This document shows positions 14,388 to 22,683 of a stretch of DNA of 64,000 nt, in pieces; within the stretch, counting starts at the first letter, position 1; every line of letters begins with the position of its first letter. The position numbers and the translations under genes were made by a program. The notes under the pieces are model-generated. The model did not search any database. It saw only the letters and a list, made by a program, of their open reading frames with translations, and had not been told where the DNA came from. This stretch comes from Lachnospiraceae bacterium (GTDB taxonomy: Bacteria > Bacillota > Clostridia > Lachnospirales > Lachnospiraceae): the NCBI GenBank assembly GCA_022791755.1, contig JAAVZR010000024.1, positions 94,962-158,961 of the forward strand, given 5' to 3'.

Positions 14388-16600
14388 TATTCGCTTCTCT
14401 TTTGTTTCCCGTAGCGCCGGGTCCTCCCGTCCTCGATCACTCCCGCCCAGTTCATCCCGTATCCGAAATCATAGGCATGCCCGGCCTCGTCCACATAAGG
14501 CTCCAGATCCAGGGGCGTGTCCTCCCCGTGCAATTCCACGGTCTCCATACCGGCAGGAAGCTGTACCGGAAGCAGGCCCGAGGGTTCCTCCTCCCCACAC
14601 ACCAGCTTTAAAACCGCCTCCAGCTGCACGCCGAAATCCACTAAAATCGCGTCTGCCGCCGGTTCCAGCTCAGACAGGATGCAGGGGTTATGCATCCTCA
14701 CCACCACGATCAGCGGTTTGTCCGGCATGGCCGCACGGGTATTAAGCACCAGGTCCAGATCCGCTTCGTTGGCCGCCGTACCGGTCTTTCCCAGATAGCT
14801 GCGGTTGGTAAAGGCCTCACGGAAATCGCCGCCTGCCAGGCTGGTCTCCCGGGCCTTCTTCGCCGTGTAGGGACGGTACTGAAGACTCACAGGAATATAT
14901 CCGGTCTCCCTGGTATAGCCGTCAGACAGAGGGCTCTCGATAAAGCACAGAGCAAAATCCGCCTCCTCTGGCGAATCCGCCCAGTCAAAGTAACGCCGGG
15001 TCACTGCCTCGTCTGCGCCGGGCAGACTCTCGGCGGGAAGAAGGCTCCTGAAAAAGCTCTTGCGTTCCCGGATCGTGCGGCCGGGGATATAAACCCTTTT
15101 TCTGCTCGTTACCGGCAGTACTCCCTTATTTTTTAACATCACCACACTCTTTATCTGTGCGGCGAAGCCTTCCCGGCAGAACGCTTCGCACCCCAGTATC
15201 TTCGCGCTCTCCTGCGGATCCAGATAGGGATTCTCAAAGAGGCCGCAGCGGAAGCTATTTGTCAGAAGCCGCGCAGCACTTCGGCGAAAACGGGCCAGCA
15301 TAGCCTCTTCCCCATATTTTTCACATCCCATGCGATAGGCTTCCAGAATCGGCTGGATATCGTTATTTCCACCAAACTGATCCACACCGTTTTCCAGTAT
15401 CCGCAGATGCCGCTCTGCCACCGTACTGTCCTCATATCCGAAGCAGTGGCTGTCCAGGCAATCCAGCGTGTCCGGATTCGGATCGGCGGTGAGTCCCCAG
15501 TCCGTACAGATTACACCGTCATAACCCTGTTCTTCCCTGAGCATATCCCCGATGATATACCGGCTGTAGCTGTTTCCCACATTGGCGCCGCCGGGGTCCA
15601 CCCCCGTACTCACCGTATAGTAAGGCATAACCGATGCCGCCTTCTTCGTGGGGCCTTCCAGTGCAAAAGCCCCTTCCGTAAAAGGCTTCAGATGATCCGC
15701 CAGGCGGCCCCCCGGATATACGGCGTATTTGCCGTAGGGATAGTGGGCGTCACGGCCTCCCTCACAGGGACCTCCTCCGGGCCAGTGCTTTACCATGGCT
15801 GCCACGCTCTTCGCTCCCCAGCCATCCTCCGCCTCCGGATCTGTTTGCAGCCCGTCACAGTAGGCCCGCGCCATATCCGTCACCAGCGCCGGGTCCGCTC
15901 CGAAAGTATCCTCCACCCGCATCCAGCGAGGCTCCGTTCCCAGGTCAATCTGAGGGCTCAAAGCCGTGGCAATCCCCAGAGCGCGATACTCCTCTCCCAT
16001 CACCCGGCCAAAGCGACGGCACAGGGCTGGATCAAAGGTGGCCGCCATTCCCAGGCCCTGAGGCCATTTGCTGGTATCGCTGGCCTCGCTCTTAAATTCC
16101 GCCGTCGCTTTCCCCGCACTGTGACGGGGGTCGCTGCTGGTATTCACCGGCAGACCATGGGGCATTTGCTCGCACAGAGCCTGTAACTCATTGTTCCAGC
16201 GGGCCGCCGTATCTCCATTCTCCAGATACATGGCCAGTACATGGCGTCCGTGATCCTCAGTCAGAAACTTCTTCTGCTGATCGGTCAGCTCCCAGGGCTC
16301 TGCACCGCTCTGCGCGTAATTCTGCCCTCCCCGGTAAGTGGCCCGAAAAGGACTGTTCTCTGGAAACGGCACCATCTGGTGGCTGCTGTACATCATGAGG
16401 CCGGCGATCTCCTCCACCGTCAGACGGCCGGCCAGATCCTGTGCTCTCTCCTGTGGCGTCAGACGCCAGTCCTCATAGGGCAGCAGCCTGCCCGTGCGCT
16501 CCAGATCCTTGAAATACAGACCGTCCTTTTCAAGGATCGGAACTTCCGTATAGCCCAGCACAGGGCCTTTGGGATTTTGGATAAAGCGGGGTGTAGTCAT
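14387..16600 (-). CDS. Glycoside hydrolase family 3 protein
   Basis: 737 residues from the ATG at 16600, which has AAGGAGG nine bases upstream. The N-terminal TIM-barrel domain shows the conserved KHWPGGG (about 271-277) and the nucleophile loop VICTDWG with D367. A C-terminal alpha/beta sandwich follows (SVVMLKNKGVLPV near residue 455). No signal peptide is seen, so it is probably cytoplasmic and acts on imported beta-linked oligosaccharides. The exact specificity (glucoside, xyloside or N-acetylglucosaminide) cannot be read. It lies downstream of tuf with a terminator between, and is coupled to cls. Confidence 0.9.
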   Translation of the reverse strand: MTTPRFIQNPKGPVLGYTEVPILEKDGLYFKDLERTGRLLPYEDWRLTPQERAQDLAGRLTVEEIAGLMMYSSHQMVPFPENSPFRATYRGGQNYAQSGAEPWELTDQQKKFLTEDHGRHVLAMYLENGDTAARWNNELQALCEQMPHGLPVNTSSDPRHSAGKATAEFKSEASDTSKWPQGLGMAATFDPALCRRFGRVMGEEYRALGIATALSPQIDLGTEPRWMRVEDTFGADPALVTDMARAYCDGLQTDPEAEDGWGAKSVAAMVKHWPGGGPCEGGRDAHYPYGKYAVYPGGRLADHLKPFTEGAFALEGPTKKAASVMPYYTVSTGVDPGGANVGNSYSRYIIGDMLREEQGYDGVICTDWGLTADPNPDTLDCLDSHCFGYEDSTVAERHLRILENGVDQFGGNNDIQPILEAYRMGCEKYGEEAMLARFRRSAARLLTNSFRCGLFENPYLDPQESAKILGCEAFCREGFAAQIKSVVMLKNKGVLPVTSRKRVYIPGRTIRERKSFFRSLLPAESLPGADEAVTRRYFDWADSPEEADFALCFIESPLSDGYTRETGYIPVSLQYRPYTAKKARETSLAGGDFREAFTNRSYLGKTGTAANEADLDLVLNTRAAMPDKPLIVVVRMHNPCILSELEPAADAILVDFGVQLEAVLKLVCGEEEPSGLLPVQLPAGMETVELHGEDTPLDLEPYVDEAGHAYDFGYGMNWAGVIEDGRTRRYGKQKRSE

Positions 16601-16627
16601 AGATATATCCTCCTTATACAGAAAGAA

Positions 16628-16655
16628 GGGACTTTCTAAAAACTTAGAAAGCCCC
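16628..16655 (-). terminator. Terminator after tuf
   Basis: Arms 16628-16639 and 16644-16655 form a 12-bp stem with one mismatch; on the minus strand it is followed by TTCTTTC. It separates the str operon from the GH3 gene. Confidence 0.65.
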
Positions 16656-16676
16656 ATAAAATCCAGCCCTTATGAA

Positions 16677-17867
16677 TTACTCGATGATCGTGGCTACCTT
16701 ACCGGAACCTACGGTACGGCCGCCCTCGCGGATAGCGAACAGCAGACCCTGCTCCATAGCTACGGGATGAATCAGCTCCACAGTCATGGTGATATGGTCG
16801 CCAGGCATGCACATCTCGGTGCCCTCGGGCAGCATGCACTGTCCGGTCACGTCGGTGGTGCGGAAGTAGAACTGAGGACGGTAGTTATTGAAGAAAGGCG
16901 TATGACGGCCACCCTCATCCTTAGTCAGAACGTACACCTCAGCGGTGAACTTGGTGTGGGGATGCACGGAACCGGGCTTAGCCAGAACCTGGCCTCTCTC
17001 GATCTCGTTTCTCTGCACGCCACGCAGCAGAGCGCCGATGTTATCACCAGCCTGGCCCTCGTCCAGCAGCTTGTGGAACATCTCAACGCCGGTGCAGACA
17101 ACCTTTCTCTTCTCCTCCTTCAGGCCGACGATTTCCACTTCGTCCTGAACATGGATGGTTCCTCTCTCCACACGGCCGGTAGCAACCGTACCACGGCCAG
17201 TGATGGAGAATACGTCCTCGACAGGCATCAGGAACGGCTTGTCGACGTCGCGCTCAGGGTTAGGAATATACTCATCGATCTGCTCGAACAGCTCGATGAT
17301 CTTCTCCTGCCACTTGGCATCGCCTTCCAGAGCCTTCAGAGCGGAACCCTGAATGATCGGGGTGTCATCGCCCGGGAACTCGTACTCATTGAGCAGGTCA
17401 CGGATCTCCATGTCAACCAGCTCCAACAGCTCCTCATCGTCTACCATATCGCACTTGTTCATGAATACGACAACGTAGGGAACGCCAACCTGACGAGCCA
17501 GCAGAATGTGCTCGCGGGTCTGAGCCATAACGCCGTCGGTGGCGGCAACAACCAGAATCGCGCCGTCCATCTGAGCTGCACCGGTGATCATGTTCTTTAC
17601 ATAGTCAGCATGGCCAGGGCAATCAACGTGAGCATAGTGACGGTTGGGCGTCTCATACTCTACATGAGCGGTGGAGATGGTGATACCACGCTCTCTCTCT
17701 TCGGGAGCCTTATCGATCTGATCGAACGCAACCTTCTCACCCAGACCGTACTTCTCATACAGGGTCTTGGTAATAGCAGCGGTCAGAGTGGTCTTACCAT
17801 GGTCAACGTGGCCGATGGTACCGATGTTACAATGCGGCTTGGTTCTTTCAAATTTAGCCTTTGCCAT
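16677..17867 (-). CDS. tuf: Translation elongation factor Tu
   Basis: 396 residues, full length. The GTPase delivers aminoacyl-tRNA to the ribosome. G1 GHVDHGKT (19-26), the switch [10 protein letters not shown], the NKCD guanine-specificity motif and the beta-barrel domains 2 and 3 are all intact. Ribosome binding site AAGGAGG. It closes the rpsL-rpsG-fusA-tuf operon, 119 bp after fusA. Confidence 0.99.
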   Translation of the reverse strand: MAKAKFERTKPHCNIGTIGHVDHGKTTLTAAITKTLYEKYGLGEKVAFDQIDKAPEERERGITISTAHVEYETPNRHYAHVDCPGHADYVKNMITGAAQMDGAILVVAATDGVMAQTREHILLARQVGVPYVVVFMNKCDMVDDEELLELVDMEIRDLLNEYEFPGDDTPIIQGSALKALEGDAKWQEKIIELFEQIDEYIPNPERDVDKPFLMPVEDVFSITGRGTVATGRVERGTIHVQDEVEIVGLKEEKRKVVCTGVEMFHKLLDEGQAGDNIGALLRGVQRNEIERGQVLAKPGSVHPHTKFTAEVYVLTKDEGGRHTPFFNNYRPQFYFRTTDVTGQCMLPEGTEMCMPGDHITMTVELIHPVAMEQGLLFAIREGGRTVGSGKVATIIE

Positions 17868-17986
17868 TTTAAAAAGTCCTCCTTTTACCTATGCGTCCTC
17901 TTTGAGGCCGCTCTTCTTGTTATTCGTTTTTATACAGGCTGTCTATATTATATTAGATAAGCCCTAACTTTTCAAGCAAAACTTTC

Positions 17987-20107
17987 TTACTTTCCGCCCT
18001 TTGAAGACAGAATCTTCTCCTGTACAGACTTGGGAACCTGCTCGTATTTCTCAAAGAACATGGAGTAGTTGCCCCGGCCCTGCGTCTTACTGCGCAGGTC
18101 GGTGGAGTAGCCAAACATCTCGGCCAGCGGCACATAGCCCTTGACCATCTTTCCGCCGCCTACATCCTCCATACCTTCGATACGGCCCCGACGGGAATTG
18201 ATATCGCCGATGACATCGCCCATATATTCCTCAGGCATGGTAACCTCCACCTTCATAATGGGCTCTAACAGCACGCAGCTGCCCTTATGCATGGCATCCT
18301 TGAAAGCCAGGGAACCGGCGATCTTAAACGCCATCTCCGAAGAGTCTACCTCGTGGTAGGAACCGTCAAACACGGTAGCCTTCACACCCAGCACGGGGAA
18401 TCCGCCCAGAATACCGGCCTTGGTGGCTTCCTCAATACCGGCGCCGACCGCAGGGATATATTCCTTCGGAATTGCACCGCCCACTACCTCGGAGGCAAAC
18501 TCAAAGGTCTTCTCTCCGTTGGGATCCATGGGCTCAAAGCGTACTTTGGCATGGCCGTACTGGCCGCGGCCGCCGGACTGCTTGGCGTACTTGCTGTCCA
18601 CTTCCACAGGCTTTGTAAAGGTCTCCTTGTAGGCGACCTGAGGCGCGCCCACATTGGCCTCCACCTTAAACTCACGCAGCAGACGGTCCACGATGATCTC
18701 CAGATGGAGCTCGCCCATACCGGAAATGATGGTCTGGCCGGTCTCATGATCGGTGTGCGCACGGAAGGTGGGATCCTCCTCCGCCAGCTTTGCCAGCGCC
18801 TCTCCCATCTTACCCTGACCAGCCTTCGTCTTGGGCTCGATGGCGATATCGATAACCGGCTCCGGGAACTCCATGGACTCTAAGATAACCGGATGCTGGT
18901 CGTCACAGATCGTATCGCCGGTGGTCGTCAGCTTAAAGCCCACGGCTGCCGCGATATCGCCGGAGTATACCTTATCAAGCTCGGCTCTCTTATTGGCATG
19001 CATCTGCAGGATACGGCCCACACGCTCCTTCTTGTTCTTGGTGGCATTCAGTACGTAGGAACCGGAGTTCAGCGTACCGGAGTACACTCGGAAGAAGGCC
19101 AGCTTACCCACGAAGGGATCCGCCATGATCTTAAATGCCAGAGCGGAGAAAGGCTCCGCATCGGACGAATGCCGCTCCACTTCGTTGCCGTCCATATCCA
19201 AGCCCTTAATGGCGGGAATATCGGTGGGAGCAGGCATATACTCCAGAATCGCGTCCAGCAGCTTCTGTACGCCCTTATTGCGGTATGCCGTTCCGCAGCA
19301 CACGGGGATGATCTGTACGGCGATGGTAGCCTTTCTGAGAGCTGCCTTTAAGGCCGCCGTATCGGGCTCGTTGCCATCCAGATACTCCATCATCAGATCG
19401 TCGTCGGTCTCACAGATCGCCTCGACCATATTGGTGCGGTACAGCTCGGCGTCGTCCTTCATATCATCAGGAATCGGTACAACCGAGATATCCTCACCCT
19501 TTTCATCGTTATAGATATAAGCCTGCATCTCAAACAGATCAATGATACCCTTAAACTCATCTTCCTTGCCGATAGGCAGCTGGATCGGGACCGCATTGTG
19601 TCCCAACCGGGACTTAATCTGATCTACAGCCTTATAGAAATCCGCACCCATGATATCCATCTTGTTGATGAACGCCATACGGGGTACGTTATATTTGTCG
19701 GCCTGACGCCATACGTTCTCGGACTGAGGCTCCACACCGCCCTTGGCGCAGAACACGCCCACGGCACTGTCCAGCACGCGCAGGGAGCGTTCCACTTCCA
19801 CCGTGAAGTCTACGTGACCGGGTGTGTCAATGATATTGATACGATGCTCCAGGGCGCCGGGAGCAGTCTTCGTCTCCTTCTCCAGGGTCCAGTGACATGT
19901 GGTGGCGGCCGAAGTGATGGTAATACCTCTCTCCTGCTCCTGCTCCATCCAGTCCATGGTGGCAGTGCCCTCGTGAGTATCACCAATCTTGTAGTTTACA
20001 CCGGTATAATACAGAATACGCTCAGTCAATGTCGTCTTACCGGCATCAATATGAGCCATAATACCGATGTTTCTGGTTCTCTCTAGGGGATATTCTCTTT
20101 CAGCCAA
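17987..20107 (-). CDS. fusA: Translation elongation factor G
   Basis: 706 residues, full length. The GTPase catalyses ribosomal translocation and, with RRF, ribosome recycling. The N-terminus [20 protein letters not shown], the P-loop [18 protein letters not shown] and NKMD motifs are present, as are the domain IV and V segments. It lies 31 bp after rpsG and 119 bp before tuf, the standard str operon order. Confidence 0.99.
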   Translation of the reverse strand: MAEREYPLERTRNIGIMAHIDAGKTTLTERILYYTGVNYKIGDTHEGTATMDWMEQEQERGITITSAATTCHWTLEKETKTAPGALEHRINIIDTPGHVDFTVEVERSLRVLDSAVGVFCAKGGVEPQSENVWRQADKYNVPRMAFINKMDIMGADFYKAVDQIKSRLGHNAVPIQLPIGKEDEFKGIIDLFEMQAYIYNDEKGEDISVVPIPDDMKDDAELYRTNMVEAICETDDDLMMEYLDGNEPDTAALKAALRKATIAVQIIPVCCGTAYRNKGVQKLLDAILEYMPAPTDIPAIKGLDMDGNEVERHSSDAEPFSALAFKIMADPFVGKLAFFRVYSGTLNSGSYVLNATKNKKERVGRILQMHANKRAELDKVYSGDIAAAVGFKLTTTGDTICDDQHPVILESMEFPEPVIDIAIEPKTKAGQGKMGEALAKLAEEDPTFRAHTDHETGQTIISGMGELHLEIIVDRLLREFKVEANVGAPQVAYKETFTKPVEVDSKYAKQSGGRGQYGHAKVRFEPMDPNGEKTFEFASEVVGGAIPKEYIPAVGAGIEEATKAGILGGFPVLGVKATVFDGSYHEVDSSEMAFKIAGSLAFKDAMHKGSCVLLEPIMKVEVTMPEEYMGDVIGDINSRRGRIEGMEDVGGGKMVKGYVPLAEMFGYSTDLRSKTQGRGNYSMFFEKYEQVPKSVQEKILSSKGGK

Positions 20108-20138
20108 AATTTTCCTCCTTCAAACGGCAGGGCCCAGA

Positions 20139-20609
20139 TTAAAATCTGTAGTGCGCAAACGCCTTGTTCGCCTCTGCCATCTTGTGCATGTCTTCTTTTC
20201 TCTTTACGGCTGCGCCGGTGTTATTGGACGCATCCATAATTTCATTGGCCAGCCGGTCCTTCATGGTCTTCTCGCCTCTCGTGCGGGAAAACATGGTCAG
20301 CCAGCGCAGGGCCAGGGCCTGCCTTCTGTCAGGCTTTACCTCGATGGGTACCTGATAGGTGGCGCCTCCGACACGCTTTGCCTTTACTTCCAATACAGGC
20401 ATGATATTATTCATGGCCTCTTCAAATACTTCCAGAGCAGGCTTGCCGGTTTTCTCTTCCACCGACTCGAATGCTCCGTATACGATTTTCTGCGCAACGC
20501 CCTTCTTGCCGTCCAGCATGATATTGTTTATCAGCTTTGTAACAATCTTGTTATTGTACAAAGGGTCGGCTAAAACGTCTCTTTTCTGAGTATGTCCTTT
20601 ACGCGGCAC
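20139..20609 (-). CDS. rpsG: 30S ribosomal protein S7
   Basis: 156 residues, normal length. It organises the 3' major domain of 16S rRNA at the head of the 30S subunit. It begins [12 protein letters not shown] from a GTG start codon with AAGGAGGG upstream. A 180-bp gap separates it from rpsL, longer than usual; the gap shows no ORF and may hold the S7 translational control region. Confidence 0.98.
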   Translation of the reverse strand: MPRKGHTQKRDVLADPLYNNKIVTKLINNIMLDGKKGVAQKIVYGAFESVEEKTGKPALEVFEEAMNNIMPVLEVKAKRVGGATYQVPIEVKPDRRQALALRWLTMFSRTRGEKTMKDRLANEIMDASNNTGAAVKRKEDMHKMAEANKAFAHYRF

Positions 20610-20790
20610 GTTACTTCCCTCCTTAATTAATAGTAGCCCGAAATCCGGGTTTTAATTAGATCATAGGTACTCACTCTTGTGTCCGTGCCCGGTGATGACT
20701 GATTTATAATCTGCCTACAGGGATCAAAATGCTTCATTCCGTGCACTGTAACAATTTTAAAGTCCTATCTGGAAAACCGGAAAAGAAGAT

Positions 20791-21204
20791 TTACTTCTTC
20801 GGTCTCTTGGCGCCGTATTTGGAACGGGCCTGTCTTCTCTTCGCAACGCCGGCCGTATCTAACGTACCGCGGATGATGTGGTAACGGGTACCGGGCAGAT
20901 CCTTCACACGGCCGCCGCGGATCATCACGACGCTGTGCTCCTGCAGGTTATGTCCCTCGCCGGGGATATAGCTGGTTACCTCGATTCCGTTAGAAAGACG
21001 CACTCTGGCAATCTTACGCAGTGCGGAGTTAGGCTTCTTGGGGGTAGTCGTCTTGACTGCCGTGCAGACGCCTCTCTTCTGAGGAGCGGATTCGTTGGTC
21101 GCTTTCTTCTTCAGGGAGTTGTATCCCTTCTGGAGGGCGGGAGCCGTGCTCTTCTTCTCGGCCGTCTGTCTTCCCTTTCTCACTAACTGGTTGAATGTAG
21201 GCAT
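20791..21204 (-). CDS. rpsL: 30S ribosomal protein S12
   Basis: 137 residues from the ATG with AGGAGGTG upstream. It lies at the decoding centre and is the classical streptomycin-resistance locus. The conserved KKPNSALRK segment and the [11 protein letters not shown] loop are intact; the residues where resistance mutations occur are wild type. A longer in-frame start was rejected because S12 proteins begin MPTFNQL. First gene of the str operon behind a consensus promoter. Confidence 0.98.
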   Translation of the reverse strand: MPTFNQLVRKGRQTAEKKSTAPALQKGYNSLKKKATNESAPQKRGVCTAVKTTTPKKPNSALRKIARVRLSNGIEVTSYIPGEGHNLQEHSVVMIRGGRVKDLPGTRYHIIRGTLDTAGVAKRRQARSKYGAKRPKK

Positions 21205-21296
21205 TTTTTCACCTCCTGTAGATTTCTTTCGCTGTAATTTTGAGCGTATACAAAGTGTCTGCCAAGGGCAGCCATTTTGCGTACTCAGGCATAAAA

Positions 21297-21322
21297 AGTA
21301 GGCGTTTCTATGCACGCCTACT
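21297..21322 (-). promoter_or_regulatory. Palindrome at the str transcription start
   Basis: AGTAGGCGT and ACGCCTACT (9-bp arms, 8-nt loop) followed by TTTTTAT on the minus strand. It looks like an intrinsic terminator but begins one base after the -10 element, so a transcript from that promoter would contain only part of the first arm. It could be an operator, or a terminator for read-through from upstream. Confidence 0.5.
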
Positions 21323-21323
21323 C

Positions 21324-21352
21324 ATTATATACGGTGTTTTTGGGTGTGTCAA
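21324..21352 (-). promoter_or_regulatory. Perfect consensus promoter of the str operon
   Basis: Minus strand TTGACA (21347-21352), 17-bp spacer, TATAAT (21324-21329). It lies 120 bp before rpsL and fits the high expression needed for S12, S7, EF-G and EF-Tu. Confidence 0.9.
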
Positions 21353-21399
21353 GGGATTTTGAAAATTTTCAAAGATATAGTTGAAACCAACAAACCAAA

Positions 21400-22554
21400 T
21401 CAATATCCTGTAATCTCCCCGTAATGAAACTGCCCTGCTTTCGTCAGCGTTACAATGCCTCCGTCTGCTCTGGCCCACCCCTTTTGTATCAGTACGTCCA
21501 GCTTCCCGCGAAGAGACTTTGGCGCCGTCTCTCCAAACAGTTCCTCATAGGCTGCCTCCGCGAATCCTTCGCTCAGTCCCAGCCGCCCATATATGTATTC
21601 CTGCGCCATATCGGCAGTGTCCCGTTCCCGGATCTGCGCCGTCAGTTTCTCAAAATCTCCGGCATTCTTCATATATAAAGTATTATTATTGAGATTGCGG
21701 ATATAGTATCCTTCGAAACGCGAAACAGCCCCCACTCCCATACCTATGACAGAAGCTCCGTTTCGCTCAAGAACGCGATACCGGTACTCATATCCCGGCA
21801 GGCAGAAAAGCCCGGCCCCATAGCAGAGATACCCCTTTTCTGTCAGATACCCGGCCGCGTGTTCATACATCTCCTGTCTGGCTGCCTTATCCGGGAATTC
21901 TCCGGATTCGATTCCCCCCGAAAACCAGATTCCTTTTTCTTTCGCTTCCTCATAGCCTCCCACATCCAACGGTTCCACCGTAATATGGCCCGGCTGCATG
22001 ATCTCGCAGGCATGGAGCGTATTATGCCAGGACTGCATAGTCTGGCCCGGGATGCCGTAGTTTACCGTAATTCCCACGTTATTCAGATGGAATTTGCGGA
22101 AGAAGCGGATGGCGTTACGGATATCCTGAGCCCGGAAGGAACAGTTCAGCGTATGCAGCTCACTGTCGTTATCCGAGCGTGCCATCAGCTCCACACGGTT
22201 TGGATGACCGGAGGCGATACCGGTCAGCGACGGCGTCCCGATCGTGTTTGGGAGCGCATCATAGCTAACCTCTGCTCCCGGTACCAAAGGTAGCTTCTCG
22301 CGGACGAGAGAGAGAACCTTCCCCAACAGATCGGGACTCATGACCGAAGCACTTCCCCCGCCCAGGCGCACGGCCCGGATCTCATATTCATCCAGATCTC
22401 CTTCATAAGAAAGAATCTCCCGGCCCAGACAGGTGAGATACCTGTTTTTCTCCGCGTTGGAGCCAATGAGATAATAACGGCTCAGAAAATTTTCCGGCTG
22501 AATACAATAGGGAATATGCAGATCCAGAATCAAGGGGATTCGTGTTTGTGCCAT
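21400..22554 (-). CDS. HemW/HemN-like protein lacking the radical-SAM cysteine triad
   Basis: 384 residues with the HemW fold: HIPYC at 13-17, a Gly-rich VRLGGGSASVM (the family's GGGTPS loop), then NYGIPGQTMQSW (the family's YGLPGQT) and a C-terminal winged region. In active radical SAM enzymes HIPFC is followed by a CxxxCxxC spacing that holds the 4Fe-4S cluster. Here the sequence continues CIQPENFLSRYY, so only the first Cys remains. It is unlikely to do radical-SAM chemistry and may bind heme or a partner protein. It follows the exported flavoprotein gene on the same strand. Confidence 0.75.
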   Translation of the reverse strand: MAQTRIPLILDLHIPYCIQPENFLSRYYLIGSNAEKNRYLTCLGREILSYEGDLDEYEIRAVRLGGGSASVMSPDLLGKVLSLVREKLPLVPGAEVSYDALPNTIGTPSLTGIASGHPNRVELMARSDNDSELHTLNCSFRAQDIRNAIRFFRKFHLNNVGITVNYGIPGQTMQSWHNTLHACEIMQPGHITVEPLDVGGYEEAKEKGIWFSGGIESGEFPDKAARQEMYEHAAGYLTEKGYLCYGAGLFCLPGYEYRYRVLERNGASVIGMGVGAVSRFEGYYIRNLNNNTLYMKNAGDFEKLTAQIRERDTADMAQEYIYGRLGLSEGFAEAAYEELFGETAPKSLRGKLDVLIQKGWARADGGIVTLTKAGQFHYGEITGY

Positions 22555-22683
22555 AATCTTTCTCCTCCTGCGGCGTCACCGCCGATGCAATGTAAAGCAC
22601 AGGGCGTGTCTGTGCCAGGCAGTGCCCGACACCCGCGCCCCGTGCGATATTACAATTCATTCAAATCCGAGAAGCCCGTCCTA

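Noticed and set aside
16569..17960. Open frame of 463 codons opposite tuf
   Set aside because: Shadow of EF-Tu, whose reading frame is unambiguous.
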